From positions 52,987 through 106,010 of the forward strand of contig CADCBQ010000018.1 in NCBI GenBank assembly GCA_902799745.1: 53,024 nucleotides of DNA. Reading direction: 5' to 3'. The notes under the pieces are model-generated. The model worked only from the letters and a program-made list of their open reading frames with translations, made no database searches and was not told where the DNA came from. A program made the position numbers and the translations under genes. This document shows, piece after piece, positions 32,276-41,485 of this stretch (position 1 is its first letter; each line of letters starts with the position of its first letter). Source of the stretch: Fibrobacter succinogenes (GTDB lineage Bacteria > Fibrobacterota > Fibrobacteria > Fibrobacterales > Fibrobacteraceae).

Positions 32276-33196
32276 ATGAAAAAGTATTCGGCTCTTTATT
32301 TTTCAGTAGGCTTGGTGGTCATCCTTGCCCTGATTATTCTTGTTTTTGGAATATTCTTCTTAAACGAGAAGGACCCTCGCGAAACCTTTAACACCTATTA
32401 TCTGCGGTTTACCCAGGTGAGTACCTTGGTGCTCGATGACCCCGTCAAGGTGAATGGTGTGAAACTCGGTAAGGTCGAATCGATCGATTTGGCTGGTCAC
32501 CGCGTGGTTGTGACAATCAGGCTTCGTACCGACGTGAAAATCCCGAAGGATTCCGAAATTCGTGTGCAGAACATCGGTATCATGGGTGAACGTCAGATTG
32601 GTATGATTCTGGGTGATTCGACAAGCTATTTTGCCCCGGGCGATACCATTACGGGTCAATTCGATGCCGGTATCGCCGAAGCTCTTGGTCTTGTGGGTGA
32701 GGTTTGCGACTCGACAAAGGTCCTTCTGGAGTCGGTGAAGCAGGCTTTGAACCAGACGATTGTGAATCCGGAATTCCAGGAACGCTTCAAGACTTTGCTC
32801 GTGAAGGCCGAAACGCTGGAAGACCGCGTGCTTGTGATGCTGAATACGGCTGACCCGCAGCTCCGGAAGAGCCTTGAAGGCCTGAACCAGGTGACGGTCA
32901 AGGTGAACAACCTGATTGACGGGGTGAAACCGCCGATTGACAATATGTTCGCGAATACCGAAAAGGTGATGGGCAACGCTGATAAACTGCTGGGCGAACT
33001 GGAAGAGGTGACTAGCCATTTGGATCAGCTCGTCGTGAAGGTTCAGAAGAAGATTGAATCTAAGGACAATACGGTGGGTATTTTGCTGAACGACCGCACC
33101 CTGCATGATGACTTGGTCAGGACGGTGCATTCGGCTGACAGCCTTGTCCGCATTATTTTACAAGATGGTCTAGACATCAACGTGGATTTTTTCTGA
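32276..33196 (+). CDS. MCE/MlaD family protein
   Basis: This 306-residue protein has one N-terminal membrane anchor (about residues 8-29) and an MCE domain at about 35-125 (YLRFTQVSTLVLDDPVKVNG, VKLGKVESIDL). A long helical C-terminal part with heptad-like spacing follows. MCE proteins are the substrate-binding rings of ABC systems that move phospholipids between inner and outer membranes. The usual MlaE permease and MlaF ATPase genes are not next to it here. ptsH follows 8 nt later with GAGGAAAG as Shine-Dalgarno site, so co-transcription is likely. Confidence 0.88.
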   Translation: MKKYSALYFSVGLVVILALIILVFGIFFLNEKDPRETFNTYYLRFTQVSTLVLDDPVKVNGVKLGKVESIDLAGHRVVVTIRLRTDVKIPKDSEIRVQNIGIMGERQIGMILGDSTSYFAPGDTITGQFDAGIAEALGLVGEVCDSTKVLLESVKQALNQTIVNPEFQERFKTLLVKAETLEDRVLVMLNTADPQLRKSLEGLNQVTVKVNNLIDGVKPPIDNMFANTEKVMGNADKLLGELEEVTSHLDQLVVKVQKKIESKDNTVGILLNDRTLHDDLVRTVHSADSLVRIILQDGLDINVDFF

Positions 33197-33204
33197 GGAA
33201 AGCA

Positions 33205-33477
33205 ATGATCGAGAAAACATTGGTGGTAACAAACAAGCTGGGTATACATGCTAGGCCCGCCGGGATGATTGTCGATATCACCGGTCAAGCCAAGAGCGAT
33301 ATATCCATCGTGTTCGAGGGATCGAAGGCTAATGCCAAGAGCATCTTGAATGTGATGATGCTTGCGATTCCGGCTGGTTCCGAAGTCACGTTTGAAATTG
33401 ATGGCGAAGACGAAGGACAGGTCGCTTCGCAGTTGGAAAGTCTGTTCAATGACCACTTCAACGAAGAACCCTGCTAA
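33205..33477 (+). CDS. ptsH: Phosphocarrier protein HPr
   Basis: This 90-residue protein has the active-site segment GIHARPA with His15, which takes the phosphate from enzyme I. It also has Ser46 in AKSILNV, the site that HPr kinase modifies in regulatory systems. Length and both positions match standard HPr exactly. It is preceded by GAGGAAAG and overlaps ptsI by 29 nt. No EII sugar permease component is in this window, so here HPr may serve regulation rather than sugar uptake (inference). Confidence 0.95.
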   Translation: MIEKTLVVTNKLGIHARPAGMIVDITGQAKSDISIVFEGSKANAKSILNVMMLAIPAGSEVTFEIDGEDEGQVASQLESLFNDHFNEEPC

Positions 33478-35269
33478 GAAACCGGAACCGACCCGCACTG
33501 TTTTAAAGGGCGTTCCTGCATCCCCGGGCTTTGCCATGGGGTGCGTTTTTCCGGTGATGAACCGGAAAATTTCGGTGGTAGAGGAAACGCTTCCTGAAAG
33601 CCGTCTGCCAGACGAAGAACAGCTGTTCTTGAAGGCTGTTCACAAGACGGTCAAGGAAGTTTCGCAGATCAAGGAAATTTCTGAAAGTCGCACCGGGATG
33701 AAGGATAGCCTCATCTTTGCGACGCATTTGATGATTTTGCAAGACCCCACGTTGATTAACGGGGTGCTTGATAAGATACGCAAGGAACGCAAGAATGTCC
33801 GCTGGGCGGTTCATGTGGTCCTGGGCGCTTACATTGATAAGTTTGAACAGATCGATTCGCCAGCCATGCGTGACAAGGCGGCCGACCTGAGGGACGTGTA
33901 CAACCGCCTGATGGCGGCCATGGAAGATTCCGGACCGGTGCTCGAGGACGTGGCTACCGAAGACGGAGTCGTGCTCGTAGGCCATGAACTGTTGCCTAGC
34001 CTCTTGATGTCGATCAAGCCTGGCCAGGTGGCGGGTCTTGCGATGGATACCGGTGGCCGCACGAGCCATGTGGCGATCTTGGCTCGTTCGCTCCAGATAC
34101 CGTTGGTGTCTGGCCTGAGAAATTTTGCTGCCCTGGTAAAGGCTGGCGATACGGTAATCGTCGATGGCTCGAGTGGTGAAGTCGTCATCAACCCGAATCA
34201 GGAAGACGTCAAGGAATTCCACGCCCGTCAAGAGGTCTTTGAACGGCAACGTCGTGAACTGTTTACGATGCGCCAGCTGGAACCGATGACGCGTGACGGC
34301 AAGTACATTACCCTGCACGCAAATATTGAATTGCCTTCGGAATCGGAAAAGGTGACGGACTTTGGTGCAACGGGTATTGGCCTTTACCGTTCCGAATTTT
34401 TGTTCCTGCGCAACGAGGCTCCGACTCAAGATGAACAGCGCGATGCGTATCGCTACATCCTGGAGACCATGTCTCCTTGTCCGGTGACGATCCGTACGTT
34501 GGACGCCGGTGGCGACAAGTTGGTGAACGGTATTACGGCGGTGAATGAATCCAACCCGTTTATGGGTTGGCGCTCGATTCGCGTGTGCTTGGACCGCGAA
34601 GATATTTTCTGTACGCAGCTCAAGGCGCTGCTGCTTGCAAATACCAAGGAAAACTTACGCCTGCTTTTGCCCATGATTTCGGGCATGACGGAACTGCGCC
34701 GCGCCAAGGATTGCATCGCCAAGTGCCGCAAGGAACTAGAGGCTAAAGGCAAGAAAGTCGCAAAGGTGAAAATCGGCGTGATGATCGAAGTGCCTGCCGC
34801 CGTGATGATTGTCGATAAGCTTGCCAAGGAAGTGGACTTCTTTAGCATCGGTACGAACGACTTGGTGCAGTTTACGTTGGCTGTGGACCGTACGAACGAA
34901 CTGATTACCGATATGTTCCAGCCGCACCATCCGGCTGTACTCAGCATGATTTATCAAACGGTGCAGGCGGCACACCGCGAAGGAATTCCGGTGGCGGTTT
35001 GCGGCGAAATGAGTGCGGATCCGTTGAGCGTGCTGTTGCTGGTGGGGCTTGGTGTCGATGAACTTTCGATGACTCCGTGGAGCGTGATGTCCACGAAGAA
35101 GATTATCCGTTCGATCAACTTCGAAGATGTGCGCGATTCTGCACTCGCGGTGTTGCAGATGGACGATGCGGAAAGCGTGAATACCTATATGCGTAACAAG
35201 TATTCCCAGACGATTCGGGACTTGGGTATATCGAGCTTTGTGGGGCAGGTCGATAGCAATAAGAAATGA
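33449..35269 (+). CDS. ptsI: Phosphoenolpyruvate-protein phosphotransferase (enzyme I)
   Basis: The 606-residue enzyme autophosphorylates with PEP and passes the phosphate to HPr. It shows ASPGFAMG near residue 24, the phospho-His loop GGRTSHVAILARS with His207, the PEP-binding GLYRSEFLF and the catalytic CGEMSADP near the C-terminus. The start is set at ATG 33449, which gives a normal family N-terminus (a short tail, then VLKGVPASPG) and overlaps ptsH by 29 nt. GGAAAG lies upstream. A longer in-frame extension inside ptsH is rejected. Next comes a lytic transglycosylase gene after 15 nt. Confidence 0.95.
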   Translation: MTTSTKNPAKKPEPTRTVLKGVPASPGFAMGCVFPVMNRKISVVEETLPESRLPDEEQLFLKAVHKTVKEVSQIKEISESRTGMKDSLIFATHLMILQDPTLINGVLDKIRKERKNVRWAVHVVLGAYIDKFEQIDSPAMRDKAADLRDVYNRLMAAMEDSGPVLEDVATEDGVVLVGHELLPSLLMSIKPGQVAGLAMDTGGRTSHVAILARSLQIPLVSGLRNFAALVKAGDTVIVDGSSGEVVINPNQEDVKEFHARQEVFERQRRELFTMRQLEPMTRDGKYITLHANIELPSESEKVTDFGATGIGLYRSEFLFLRNEAPTQDEQRDAYRYILETMSPCPVTIRTLDAGGDKLVNGITAVNESNPFMGWRSIRVCLDREDIFCTQLKALLLANTKENLRLLLPMISGMTELRRAKDCIAKCRKELEAKGKKVAKVKIGVMIEVPAAVMIVDKLAKEVDFFSIGTNDLVQFTLAVDRTNELITDMFQPHHPAVLSMIYQTVQAAHREGIPVAVCGEMSADPLSVLLLVGLGVDELSMTPWSVMSTKKIIRSINFEDVRDSALAVLQMDDAESVNTYMRNKYSQTIRDLGISSFVGQVDSNKK

Positions 35270-35284
35270 CACGATAGGGTGTGA

Positions 35285-37636
35285 ATGTATAGGATTGTTT
35301 TGTTGGTTGTGGTTTTAGGCGTGTTCGCTTTTGCGGATTCGTCATCTGTAGCACCCGTTGTAAAAGCGGCTCCGCAGAGCCCGCTTCCGTCGCAATCGAC
35401 AGATAGCTTGATTGCCTCGATGCCGTTTGCGCCGCCGGATCCGTACGAAGAACTGGAACAGATTCCTCCTTCGCAGTTTCAGGACGTGGTGGTGCGTTAT
35501 AGCCGCCTTAAGGCTTTGAGCGAAGATAAATCGCAACCTAAGAACGTGCGCGACTTTGCTCGTGCGGCCCAATTCTTTTACAAGGAGCAGTGGGACAGCG
35601 CCTATTTTGCTTATGATTCCCTGCGCGGTCGCGACGCCCAATTAGATGGTGCCGTTATCTTGCGTATGGCAAAGTCGCTCTTTAAGCTGCGCGATTACAA
35701 GAACATGCGCGTGGTGCTTGGCTTGTACAAGAATCTGGATCAGGATGCCTCCTTTGAAAGGGCCGCCTCTAGGCTTCGCATTGAGGCCGCGATGGCGGAC
35801 TCCTCCTTGAGCGACCGTGCCCATGCGGATTCCCTGAAGGTCTTTGTCGAAAAGTATCCGAAGTCTGACGATGCGGCTGCCTTAAGGTATCGCTATGCGC
35901 AGTACCTGGAACAGTTCAAGCAGATGAAAGAGGCAAAGCGCATTTACCTGAGACTCCTTACGAGTGCATCGAATTACAAGGATTCCGCCTTTGCCGCAAT
36001 TCGCAGACTTCGCAAGGTGCGTGGCGCCCCCGAGACCTTGGAAGAAAAGGTCGCCTATGCCAAGATGGCCTGTGCCAAGGATAATGCGAACGAATGCCTT
36101 TCCTTGCTAGATTCGATTCATGTGCTGGATTCGATGCTTGTATCGCTTTCGCCGGAAGCGGCGCTTCCGCCGCCGGATGATTCGTTGCAGAAAAAGCTTG
36201 CCCCGAGTTCCTTGGATATGAATACCCGCATTGCCTTGTGGGAAAAGCGCGCCGTGACATTGCGTACGCTCAAGCGCGAAGAAGAATCTATTAAGCAGTT
36301 CAAGTTCTTGCTCGATTCCGTGGAAGCTCGCCCCTTGTGGATGCAGTCGATTTTGCGCCTGTACCGCAACAACGCCGGCCGCTACGAAAGAGAAATCCGC
36401 AAGATGGATGCCGCCTTGCAGGACGCAAGCCAGTTCAGTAAAGAAAATGCGAACAACTTGTGGGTGAAGGGCTTTGAATATGAGCAGAAAGAAATGTACG
36501 ACAGTGCCATTGCCTGCTACAAGACTCTTTCTCATAAGCGTTTCAAGAATAATATCAAGCGCCAATGGGCCAAGTTCCGCATAGGCTTTGTGTACTATAA
36601 GCAAGAAAAGTGGGCCGAAGCGGTCCCTGCCTTGATTGATGCGACTAAGGAGCCGTTCCTTTGGAGCGGTAGTGGCGCCCGCATGTTCCTGGGCGATGCC
36701 TACATGCGCCTCGGTAAGGATTCCCTGGCTCGCGAAGCGTACCTCGACTGTATTCGCGATTTTCCGCTGGCCTACTATGCGCACCGCAGCCGTCTTAAGC
36801 TTGTCGGCTACAAGCTGATGAACGAAAAGGATGTTCCGTATGCGCACGGCGTGCTCATGGCGCCCGAACAGACGCTTGCCTGGGTGCGCGCTTCGCAGCC
36901 GAAGATGGGCAAACCCGATACGACTTATAATCCGGAACGCTACAACCGCATTCGTACATTGTTCCAATACGGCTTTAGCGAACAGGCTTTTGCGCTTTAT
37001 GACGAAGCCCGCAAAAAGAATGCGAAGCGTTTGGATTTCTTGTACGAATATGGCAAGCTGTTCTATGAAATGGGTGAAACAGCTGCCGGGTATCGCCTCG
37101 CTCGCCAGTTCCAGAACAATATCGATCGCCGCCGCCTGATGGCTCCGCCGATTGATGTGCTGCATTACCTGTATCCGATTCCGTACATGGACCAGGTGAA
37201 GTTCCATTCCGGTGATCGCATCGATCCGTTCTTTGTGTACAGCGTGATGCGTCAGGAATCGATTTTCAATTTTGAAATCATGTCGCCGGCAGGTGCTTGC
37301 GGCTTGCTGCAGATTATGCCTGCAACAGGCAAGATGCTTGCCGAAAAGGAAAATCTTCCGAATTTCGAACCGCGTCAGTTGTTTAACGCTTACATGAACA
37401 TTCGCTTGGGTATTCGTTACCTGGTTGATCTGAAGGCCGAATACAACGATGACTACATGTATGTGCTCGGCAACTACAATGCGGGTCCGAAGCCGACGAA
37501 GCGTTGGCAGGCGGCTGGCGAGGGCAAGTCTTGGGATGTTCGTGCCGAAGACATTAGCTACTGGGAAACCCGCGACTACGTGAAGCGCGTCATGGGCAAC
37601 TACTGGATTTACCAGGAAATTTACGACGGAATCTAG
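35285..37636 (+). CDS. Lytic murein transglycosylase (Slt type) with TPR-like superhelix
   Basis: The 783-residue protein has a signal peptide (about 18 residues), a Pro/Ser stretch, a long helical repeat region (about 50-600) resembling TPR or Slt70 superhelices, and a C-terminal SLT domain. The latter shows VMRQESIFNFE with catalytic Glu658, SPAGACGLLQIMPATG, and GNYNAGP. Slt enzymes cleave peptidoglycan glycan strands to 1,6-anhydro products in the periplasm, in recycling or to open space for envelope machines. Its position 15 nt after ptsI suggests shared transcription. Function call is secure; the role in this species is not known. Confidence 0.93.
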   Translation: MYRIVLLVVVLGVFAFADSSSVAPVVKAAPQSPLPSQSTDSLIASMPFAPPDPYEELEQIPPSQFQDVVVRYSRLKALSEDKSQPKNVRDFARAAQFFYKEQWDSAYFAYDSLRGRDAQLDGAVILRMAKSLFKLRDYKNMRVVLGLYKNLDQDASFERAASRLRIEAAMADSSLSDRAHADSLKVFVEKYPKSDDAAALRYRYAQYLEQFKQMKEAKRIYLRLLTSASNYKDSAFAAIRRLRKVRGAPETLEEKVAYAKMACAKDNANECLSLLDSIHVLDSMLVSLSPEAALPPPDDSLQKKLAPSSLDMNTRIALWEKRAVTLRTLKREEESIKQFKFLLDSVEARPLWMQSILRLYRNNAGRYEREIRKMDAALQDASQFSKENANNLWVKGFEYEQKEMYDSAIACYKTLSHKRFKNNIKRQWAKFRIGFVYYKQEKWAEAVPALIDATKEPFLWSGSGARMFLGDAYMRLGKDSLAREAYLDCIRDFPLAYYAHRSRLKLVGYKLMNEKDVPYAHGVLMAPEQTLAWVRASQPKMGKPDTTYNPERYNRIRTLFQYGFSEQAFALYDEARKKNAKRLDFLYEYGKLFYEMGETAAGYRLARQFQNNIDRRRLMAPPIDVLHYLYPIPYMDQVKFHSGDRIDPFFVYSVMRQESIFNFEIMSPAGACGLLQIMPATGKMLAEKENLPNFEPRQLFNAYMNIRLGIRYLVDLKAEYNDDYMYVLGNYNAGPKPTKRWQAAGEGKSWDVRAEDISYWETRDYVKRVMGNYWIYQEIYDGI

Positions 37637-37639
37637 CCG

Positions 37640-38485
37640 ATGCTGTTCCTGTTGCTGACAATCGGTCCTGCGTTCCTTTTTGCTTGCGGGAACATTCTTG
37701 AGAAGTCGGGTGTTTCCACCGTAGGCAAACGCACCGGCGGAACTTCTCGTCCGTGGGAATTCTTTAAGGGCGTAATCACCAATAAGTTCTGGTGGCTTGG
37801 AATTTGCTGTTCCGGCCTTGCGACGTTTGGCTACTACATTGCCATGGCGCGTTACGACTTGAGCCAGGTGCAGCCGATGATGGTCCTGAATCCGGTGCTT
37901 ACTGCCCTCATGGGATTCTGCATTCTGAAAGAAGCTTTGACCAAACGCATTGTGATTGCGATTTGCTTTGTGGTGGCAGGCCTCCTTTACTCGGTCGAAA
38001 ATCTGGGCGAATCGACCGCGATGCAGAATATCGGCATGCTTTGGGCGTATGCCGGCGGCCTCTCTGCTGTGACGCTTGTGGCGCACTTGTGGGTCAAGGA
38101 CCGTGAAATGGTCGATTCCTTGATCATGGGCGTGGGCTTTGGACTTTCAGCCGCTTTCTACAAGAGCCTTGCGATGGATTTCGATTTGGACCACATCGAG
38201 CTCTCTTCGATTGCAAACGTGCTTTTGGATTTTAGGACCCTTGGCTACATTGCGACTTACGGAATAGCTTTCCTGTATTCGCAGGTGTCGTTCTCCCGTG
38301 GACGCGCCCTGTTCATTATTCCGTTCAGTGCGGCGGTTGGTGCTGCGGTGCCGACTTTGGCAGGCGTACTCGTATTTTCGGAAGCCTTCCCGTTGGGTAA
38401 GGTGATTTCGGTAAGCCTCGTGCTAATCGGCGCTTGCCTCTTTATTGTGCGCCGCCCGAGAAGAAAGAAAAAGAAATCGGTTTAA
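37640..38485 (+). CDS. EamA/DMT-like membrane transporter
   Basis: The 281-residue protein has about ten hydrophobic helices in two related halves, as in the drug/metabolite transporter (EamA) superfamily. Recognisable parts are YDLSQVQPMMVLNPVLTALMG with a following FCILKEALTKR in the first half and the repeated pattern AVPTLAGVLVFSEAF in the second. Substrate unknown. The start ATG lies 3 nt after the transglycosylase stop, indicating translational coupling. The C-terminal tail is very basic, placing it on the cytoplasmic side. Confidence 0.8.
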   Translation: MLFLLLTIGPAFLFACGNILEKSGVSTVGKRTGGTSRPWEFFKGVITNKFWWLGICCSGLATFGYYIAMARYDLSQVQPMMVLNPVLTALMGFCILKEALTKRIVIAICFVVAGLLYSVENLGESTAMQNIGMLWAYAGGLSAVTLVAHLWVKDREMVDSLIMGVGFGLSAAFYKSLAMDFDLDHIELSSIANVLLDFRTLGYIATYGIAFLYSQVSFSRGRALFIIPFSAAVGAAVPTLAGVLVFSEAFPLGKVISVSLVLIGACLFIVRRPRRKKKKSV

Positions 38486-38523
38486 GAAAAACTTATTATC
38501 CGCCGATTGCCGGCCTTTTAATG

Positions 38524-38531
38524 TATATTCA
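38524..38531 (+). promoter_or_regulatory. -7 element TATATTCA upstream of the CotH-type gene
   Basis: TATATTCA, ATAC, then the ATG at 38536. It is the same octamer and spacing as upstream of the helicase-like gene on the other strand. Confidence 0.45.
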
Positions 38532-38535
38532 ATAC

Positions 38536-41337
38536 ATGGTGTGTTGGCGTTTCTTATTTCCTGGCCTATTGCTGCTGGCTTTGGCTTTATCGGCCTGTTC
38601 CGATTCGAATAGCCGTTCTACGAAAGTAGAAGAGCTTTCTGCAGATGATTCGGCGCCCGTAGATAGCGCTTTAGATAGTGCTTCTAGTGCAATGGAACTT
38701 CCGTTTGTGGGTGGCCCCGTTATCTTTACCGAGGTTGATCCGATTAACATTGTCTATGAAGATCATGAAGGCGGCGATGCTGGCTGGGTGGAACTTTTCA
38801 ATACCTCGGCCGATACGGTAGATTTGTCGGGAATGTACTTGACTGATTCAAAAACGGAGCCGTTCAAGTGGAAATTCGGAAACGTAAAACTTGCTCCGAG
38901 TACGTTCTTGCTTATGTTTATGTCGGGCAAGAATTACCCTGATTATGTGCTACCGCATGATTCGCTGAATATGATTGGCCCCGGTTGCTGGACATGGACC
39001 GATTCGCAGAATGATCCGCCGGGAGAAAGCTATGCAGATCCTTTGCCCGGTCAGAAAAAGAACTGCTTTAAGGAAAATGCCGAGAGGTATTTTGGCGCCG
39101 TGATGAAGCTTGGCGAGAACGAAGATTTGGGCTGGTCGTCAATTGCGGTGTTCGTGGGTACCGGGAGTTCCGATAAGAAAGATGTACTCGACATTTCGGC
39201 AGCGAACGAAATCTTGATGCGGGCTTACATTACCAAGGATCGTAAGGTGTCTTTTAGGTTGACGCAGCCCGATATCGATGACTGGAAGGGCTATGAAATC
39301 GTATTTACGGGAACGGGCGATTCTTCGACGGTTTACCGCGCGGCATTCCCGACAGGAAAAACATTCCCGGACCTTAAGAATATTTACGGCACGCGCATGA
39401 GTCCCGAGGCGAACGAGTCGCAAGAGGTTTCGGTGAAAGTGTTCAGCTACATTGCCCGTAATCGCGGGCATGAACCGCATGCGGGTTTTAAGATTTCTGA
39501 AGCGGGCGGTCGCCTGTATTTGGTGAATGCGGATACAGCGATTGTAGACTCTGTCGCTTACCCGAAAATGCCTGTGGGAAAAACGTGGAACTTCGGCACA
39601 CTTGCTGACGGCACGATGGGCTTTGGCTTTGGCGACGCTTCGCCCTATGGCCTTGTGACGCAACCGGTGGTGCAGTCGCGTTCGCCGGCGCTCGATACGC
39701 TGGCCGAAATTCCGCCGTCTGGTTTTTACGATATGCCGTTTGCGATTGCTTTCCCCGAAAACGCTTCGGTGCGGTGCGAAACGGGAGGCCTGGCGCCTAC
39801 GGCGGATTCTCCGTTGGCTATTTCGCTTGCGGTGGATTCTTCGATGACGATTCGCTGTGCTGCGTTTGATGCGGGAAAACTCCCGGGTGAAGAAATGGTG
39901 CGCACGTATGTCTTGGGCGAAAAGCATTCCTTGCCTGCAGTTTTCTTGACGGCAGATCCGAATTCCTTGTTCGATCCGGATTCGGGAATCTACATGGAAG
40001 GAAATTTCGCGCAGAGCAAGGCTCCGCATTACGGCGCGAATTACTGGCTTGATAAAGAAATCCCCGTGACGGTAGAATTCATGGAGCCGGGCGTGAATGA
40101 GCCTGCATTTGTGAAGCGCGCAGGCCTCAAGATTTTTGGAAATTACAGCCGCCAAAACGACAAGAAGTCGGTGGCGATTACTTTCCGTGAAAAATATGGT
40201 GACAAACGCTTACGCTACAGTCTGTTCCCGGATTTTCCGGAGCTGAACAAGTTCAAGGTCTTTATTTTGCGCAATAACGGAAGCAATTTCGGCAATGACT
40301 ACATTCGCGATCGCTTGGCGAGTTCGATTAGCGAAGGCTTAGGTGTGGATTATCAGCGTGGCCGATTTGCGGTGGTGTACTATAACGGCGAATACTATGG
40401 CATTCATAGCATTCGTGAGCGTTCTACCGAGTACTACTTTGAAACGCATTACGGCTTGAATCCCGACGATATCGACTTGCTCAAGGCGGACAATTCGGTG
40501 TCGGCAGGGTCTGCTGTTGATTATGTGGCGTTGATGGATTGGCTTGAATCGAATCATTTGGGTAATGAAGATAATTATGCCTACATAGCTTCGCAAATTG
40601 ATGTCGACAACTTTATCAATTACATGCAGACTGAAATGTATGCGAATAACCGCGACTGGCCGGGCAACAACTTGAAAAAGTGGCGCAACAACAATCCGAA
40701 AACGAAATGGAAATGGTTCTTGTACGATATGGATTTCGGAATGGGAAACGGTTACAGTGAATATACGAACAATATCTTTGAATTTGCCGCGGCAGAAGAT
40801 GGCGAATCTTGGCCGAACGGCCCTGAATATACGCTGCTTTTTAGGCGCCTGCTCGAAAATTCGGGATTCCGTGCGGCTTTTGTGAACCGTATGGCGGTGC
40901 TGTTGCAAATGAATTTTTCGAGTGCGCGTGTGCTTGCCCGAATTGAACGCATGATGAATGAAATTGAATCGGAAATTTCTCGCGATCAAAAGCGTTGGAA
41001 GCTGAGTTCTTCGAGAATGGATCGCCAACTTGAGGAAATTGAGGATTTTGCGCGGGAACGCCCAGGCATTGTATACGATGAACTGCGTGAATATTTTGAA
41101 CTCGGAAAACGTACGCCAGTGACTTTGTCTGTAACCGGTCCTGGAACAATTTTGGTTCATGGCTTGGTGCTGGATGTGGCTTCGCTTGTGGTGCCTTTCT
41201 TTGAAGGTACGCCGGTGCTGCTTTCAGCAGAGCCGACTGCCGGTGGCGTTTGGGCGGGTTGGAGTGATGGCGTAATGGAGCAGACGCGTTATGTGTCCCC
41301 GGGGGAAGTGGAAACCCTGACCGCCGTTTTCAAGTGA
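38536..41337 (+). CDS. CotH kinase family lipoprotein with lamin-tail domain
   Basis: This 933-residue protein has a signal peptide with lipobox ALSAC (Cys near residue 19) and an acidic Ser/Asp linker. A lamin-tail domain follows at about 50-160 (FTEVDPINIVYE, WVELFNTSADTVDLSGMYL), then a CotH kinase domain at about 465-830: GIYMEGNF, LKIFGNYSR, YNGEYYGIHSIRERS and the metal-binding WKWFLYDMDFGMGNG near 730. It ends in an InlB-B-like repeat (AEPTAGGVWAGWSDG). CotH-fold proteins are atypical kinases; secreted bacterial versions often accompany polysaccharide-degrading systems. ATG 38536 is chosen over 38521 because it starts the signal peptide and follows the TATATTCA element. Confidence 0.88.
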   Translation: MVCWRFLFPGLLLLALALSACSDSNSRSTKVEELSADDSAPVDSALDSASSAMELPFVGGPVIFTEVDPINIVYEDHEGGDAGWVELFNTSADTVDLSGMYLTDSKTEPFKWKFGNVKLAPSTFLLMFMSGKNYPDYVLPHDSLNMIGPGCWTWTDSQNDPPGESYADPLPGQKKNCFKENAERYFGAVMKLGENEDLGWSSIAVFVGTGSSDKKDVLDISAANEILMRAYITKDRKVSFRLTQPDIDDWKGYEIVFTGTGDSSTVYRAAFPTGKTFPDLKNIYGTRMSPEANESQEVSVKVFSYIARNRGHEPHAGFKISEAGGRLYLVNADTAIVDSVAYPKMPVGKTWNFGTLADGTMGFGFGDASPYGLVTQPVVQSRSPALDTLAEIPPSGFYDMPFAIAFPENASVRCETGGLAPTADSPLAISLAVDSSMTIRCAAFDAGKLPGEEMVRTYVLGEKHSLPAVFLTADPNSLFDPDSGIYMEGNFAQSKAPHYGANYWLDKEIPVTVEFMEPGVNEPAFVKRAGLKIFGNYSRQNDKKSVAITFREKYGDKRLRYSLFPDFPELNKFKVFILRNNGSNFGNDYIRDRLASSISEGLGVDYQRGRFAVVYYNGEYYGIHSIRERSTEYYFETHYGLNPDDIDLLKADNSVSAGSAVDYVALMDWLESNHLGNEDNYAYIASQIDVDNFINYMQTEMYANNRDWPGNNLKKWRNNNPKTKWKWFLYDMDFGMGNGYSEYTNNIFEFAAAEDGESWPNGPEYTLLFRRLLENSGFRAAFVNRMAVLLQMNFSSARVLARIERMMNEIESEISRDQKRWKLSSSRMDRQLEEIEDFARERPGIVYDELREYFELGKRTPVTLSVTGPGTILVHGLVLDVASLVVPFFEGTPVLLSAEPTAGGVWAGWSDGVMEQTRYVSPGEVETLTAVFK

Positions 41338-41356
41338 GTTTCTTTAACTCAATTTT
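41335..41356 (+). terminator. Weak hairpin overlapping the CotH-type stop codon
   Basis: TGAGTT (41335-41340) pairs with AACTCA (41346-41351), followed by ATTTT. The stem is only 6 bp, so efficiency is doubtful. Confidence 0.4.
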
Positions 41357-41469
41357 ACATTAAAAAAATGCGAACGCCCCGTGAACGGAAAGTTCTAATA
41401 TAAACCTTACGAATGTGCACATTGGGGTTTTCTTTAGTTATAATCAAGGTCAGAAAGGCGGTATTTTGT

Positions 41470-41477
41470 TAAATTTG
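41470..41477 (+). promoter_or_regulatory. -7 element TAAATTTG upstream of ugd
   Basis: TAAATTTG ends 8 nt before the ATG at 41486, with no Shine-Dalgarno sequence between. This would be the start of the plus-strand glycan operon. Confidence 0.5.
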
Positions 41478-41485
41478 GGCACATT

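Noticed and set aside
33362..33448. N-terminal extension of enzyme I inside ptsH
   Set aside because: The extension is translated from the ptsH coding sequence in another frame; family enzyme I proteins start near residue 1 of the 33449 product.
36107..38086. A long minus-strand open frame over the lytic transglycosylase and EamA-type genes
   Set aside because: It spans two well-supported plus-strand genes and their boundary, has low-complexity His/Arg/Lys-rich content and no recognisable domain.
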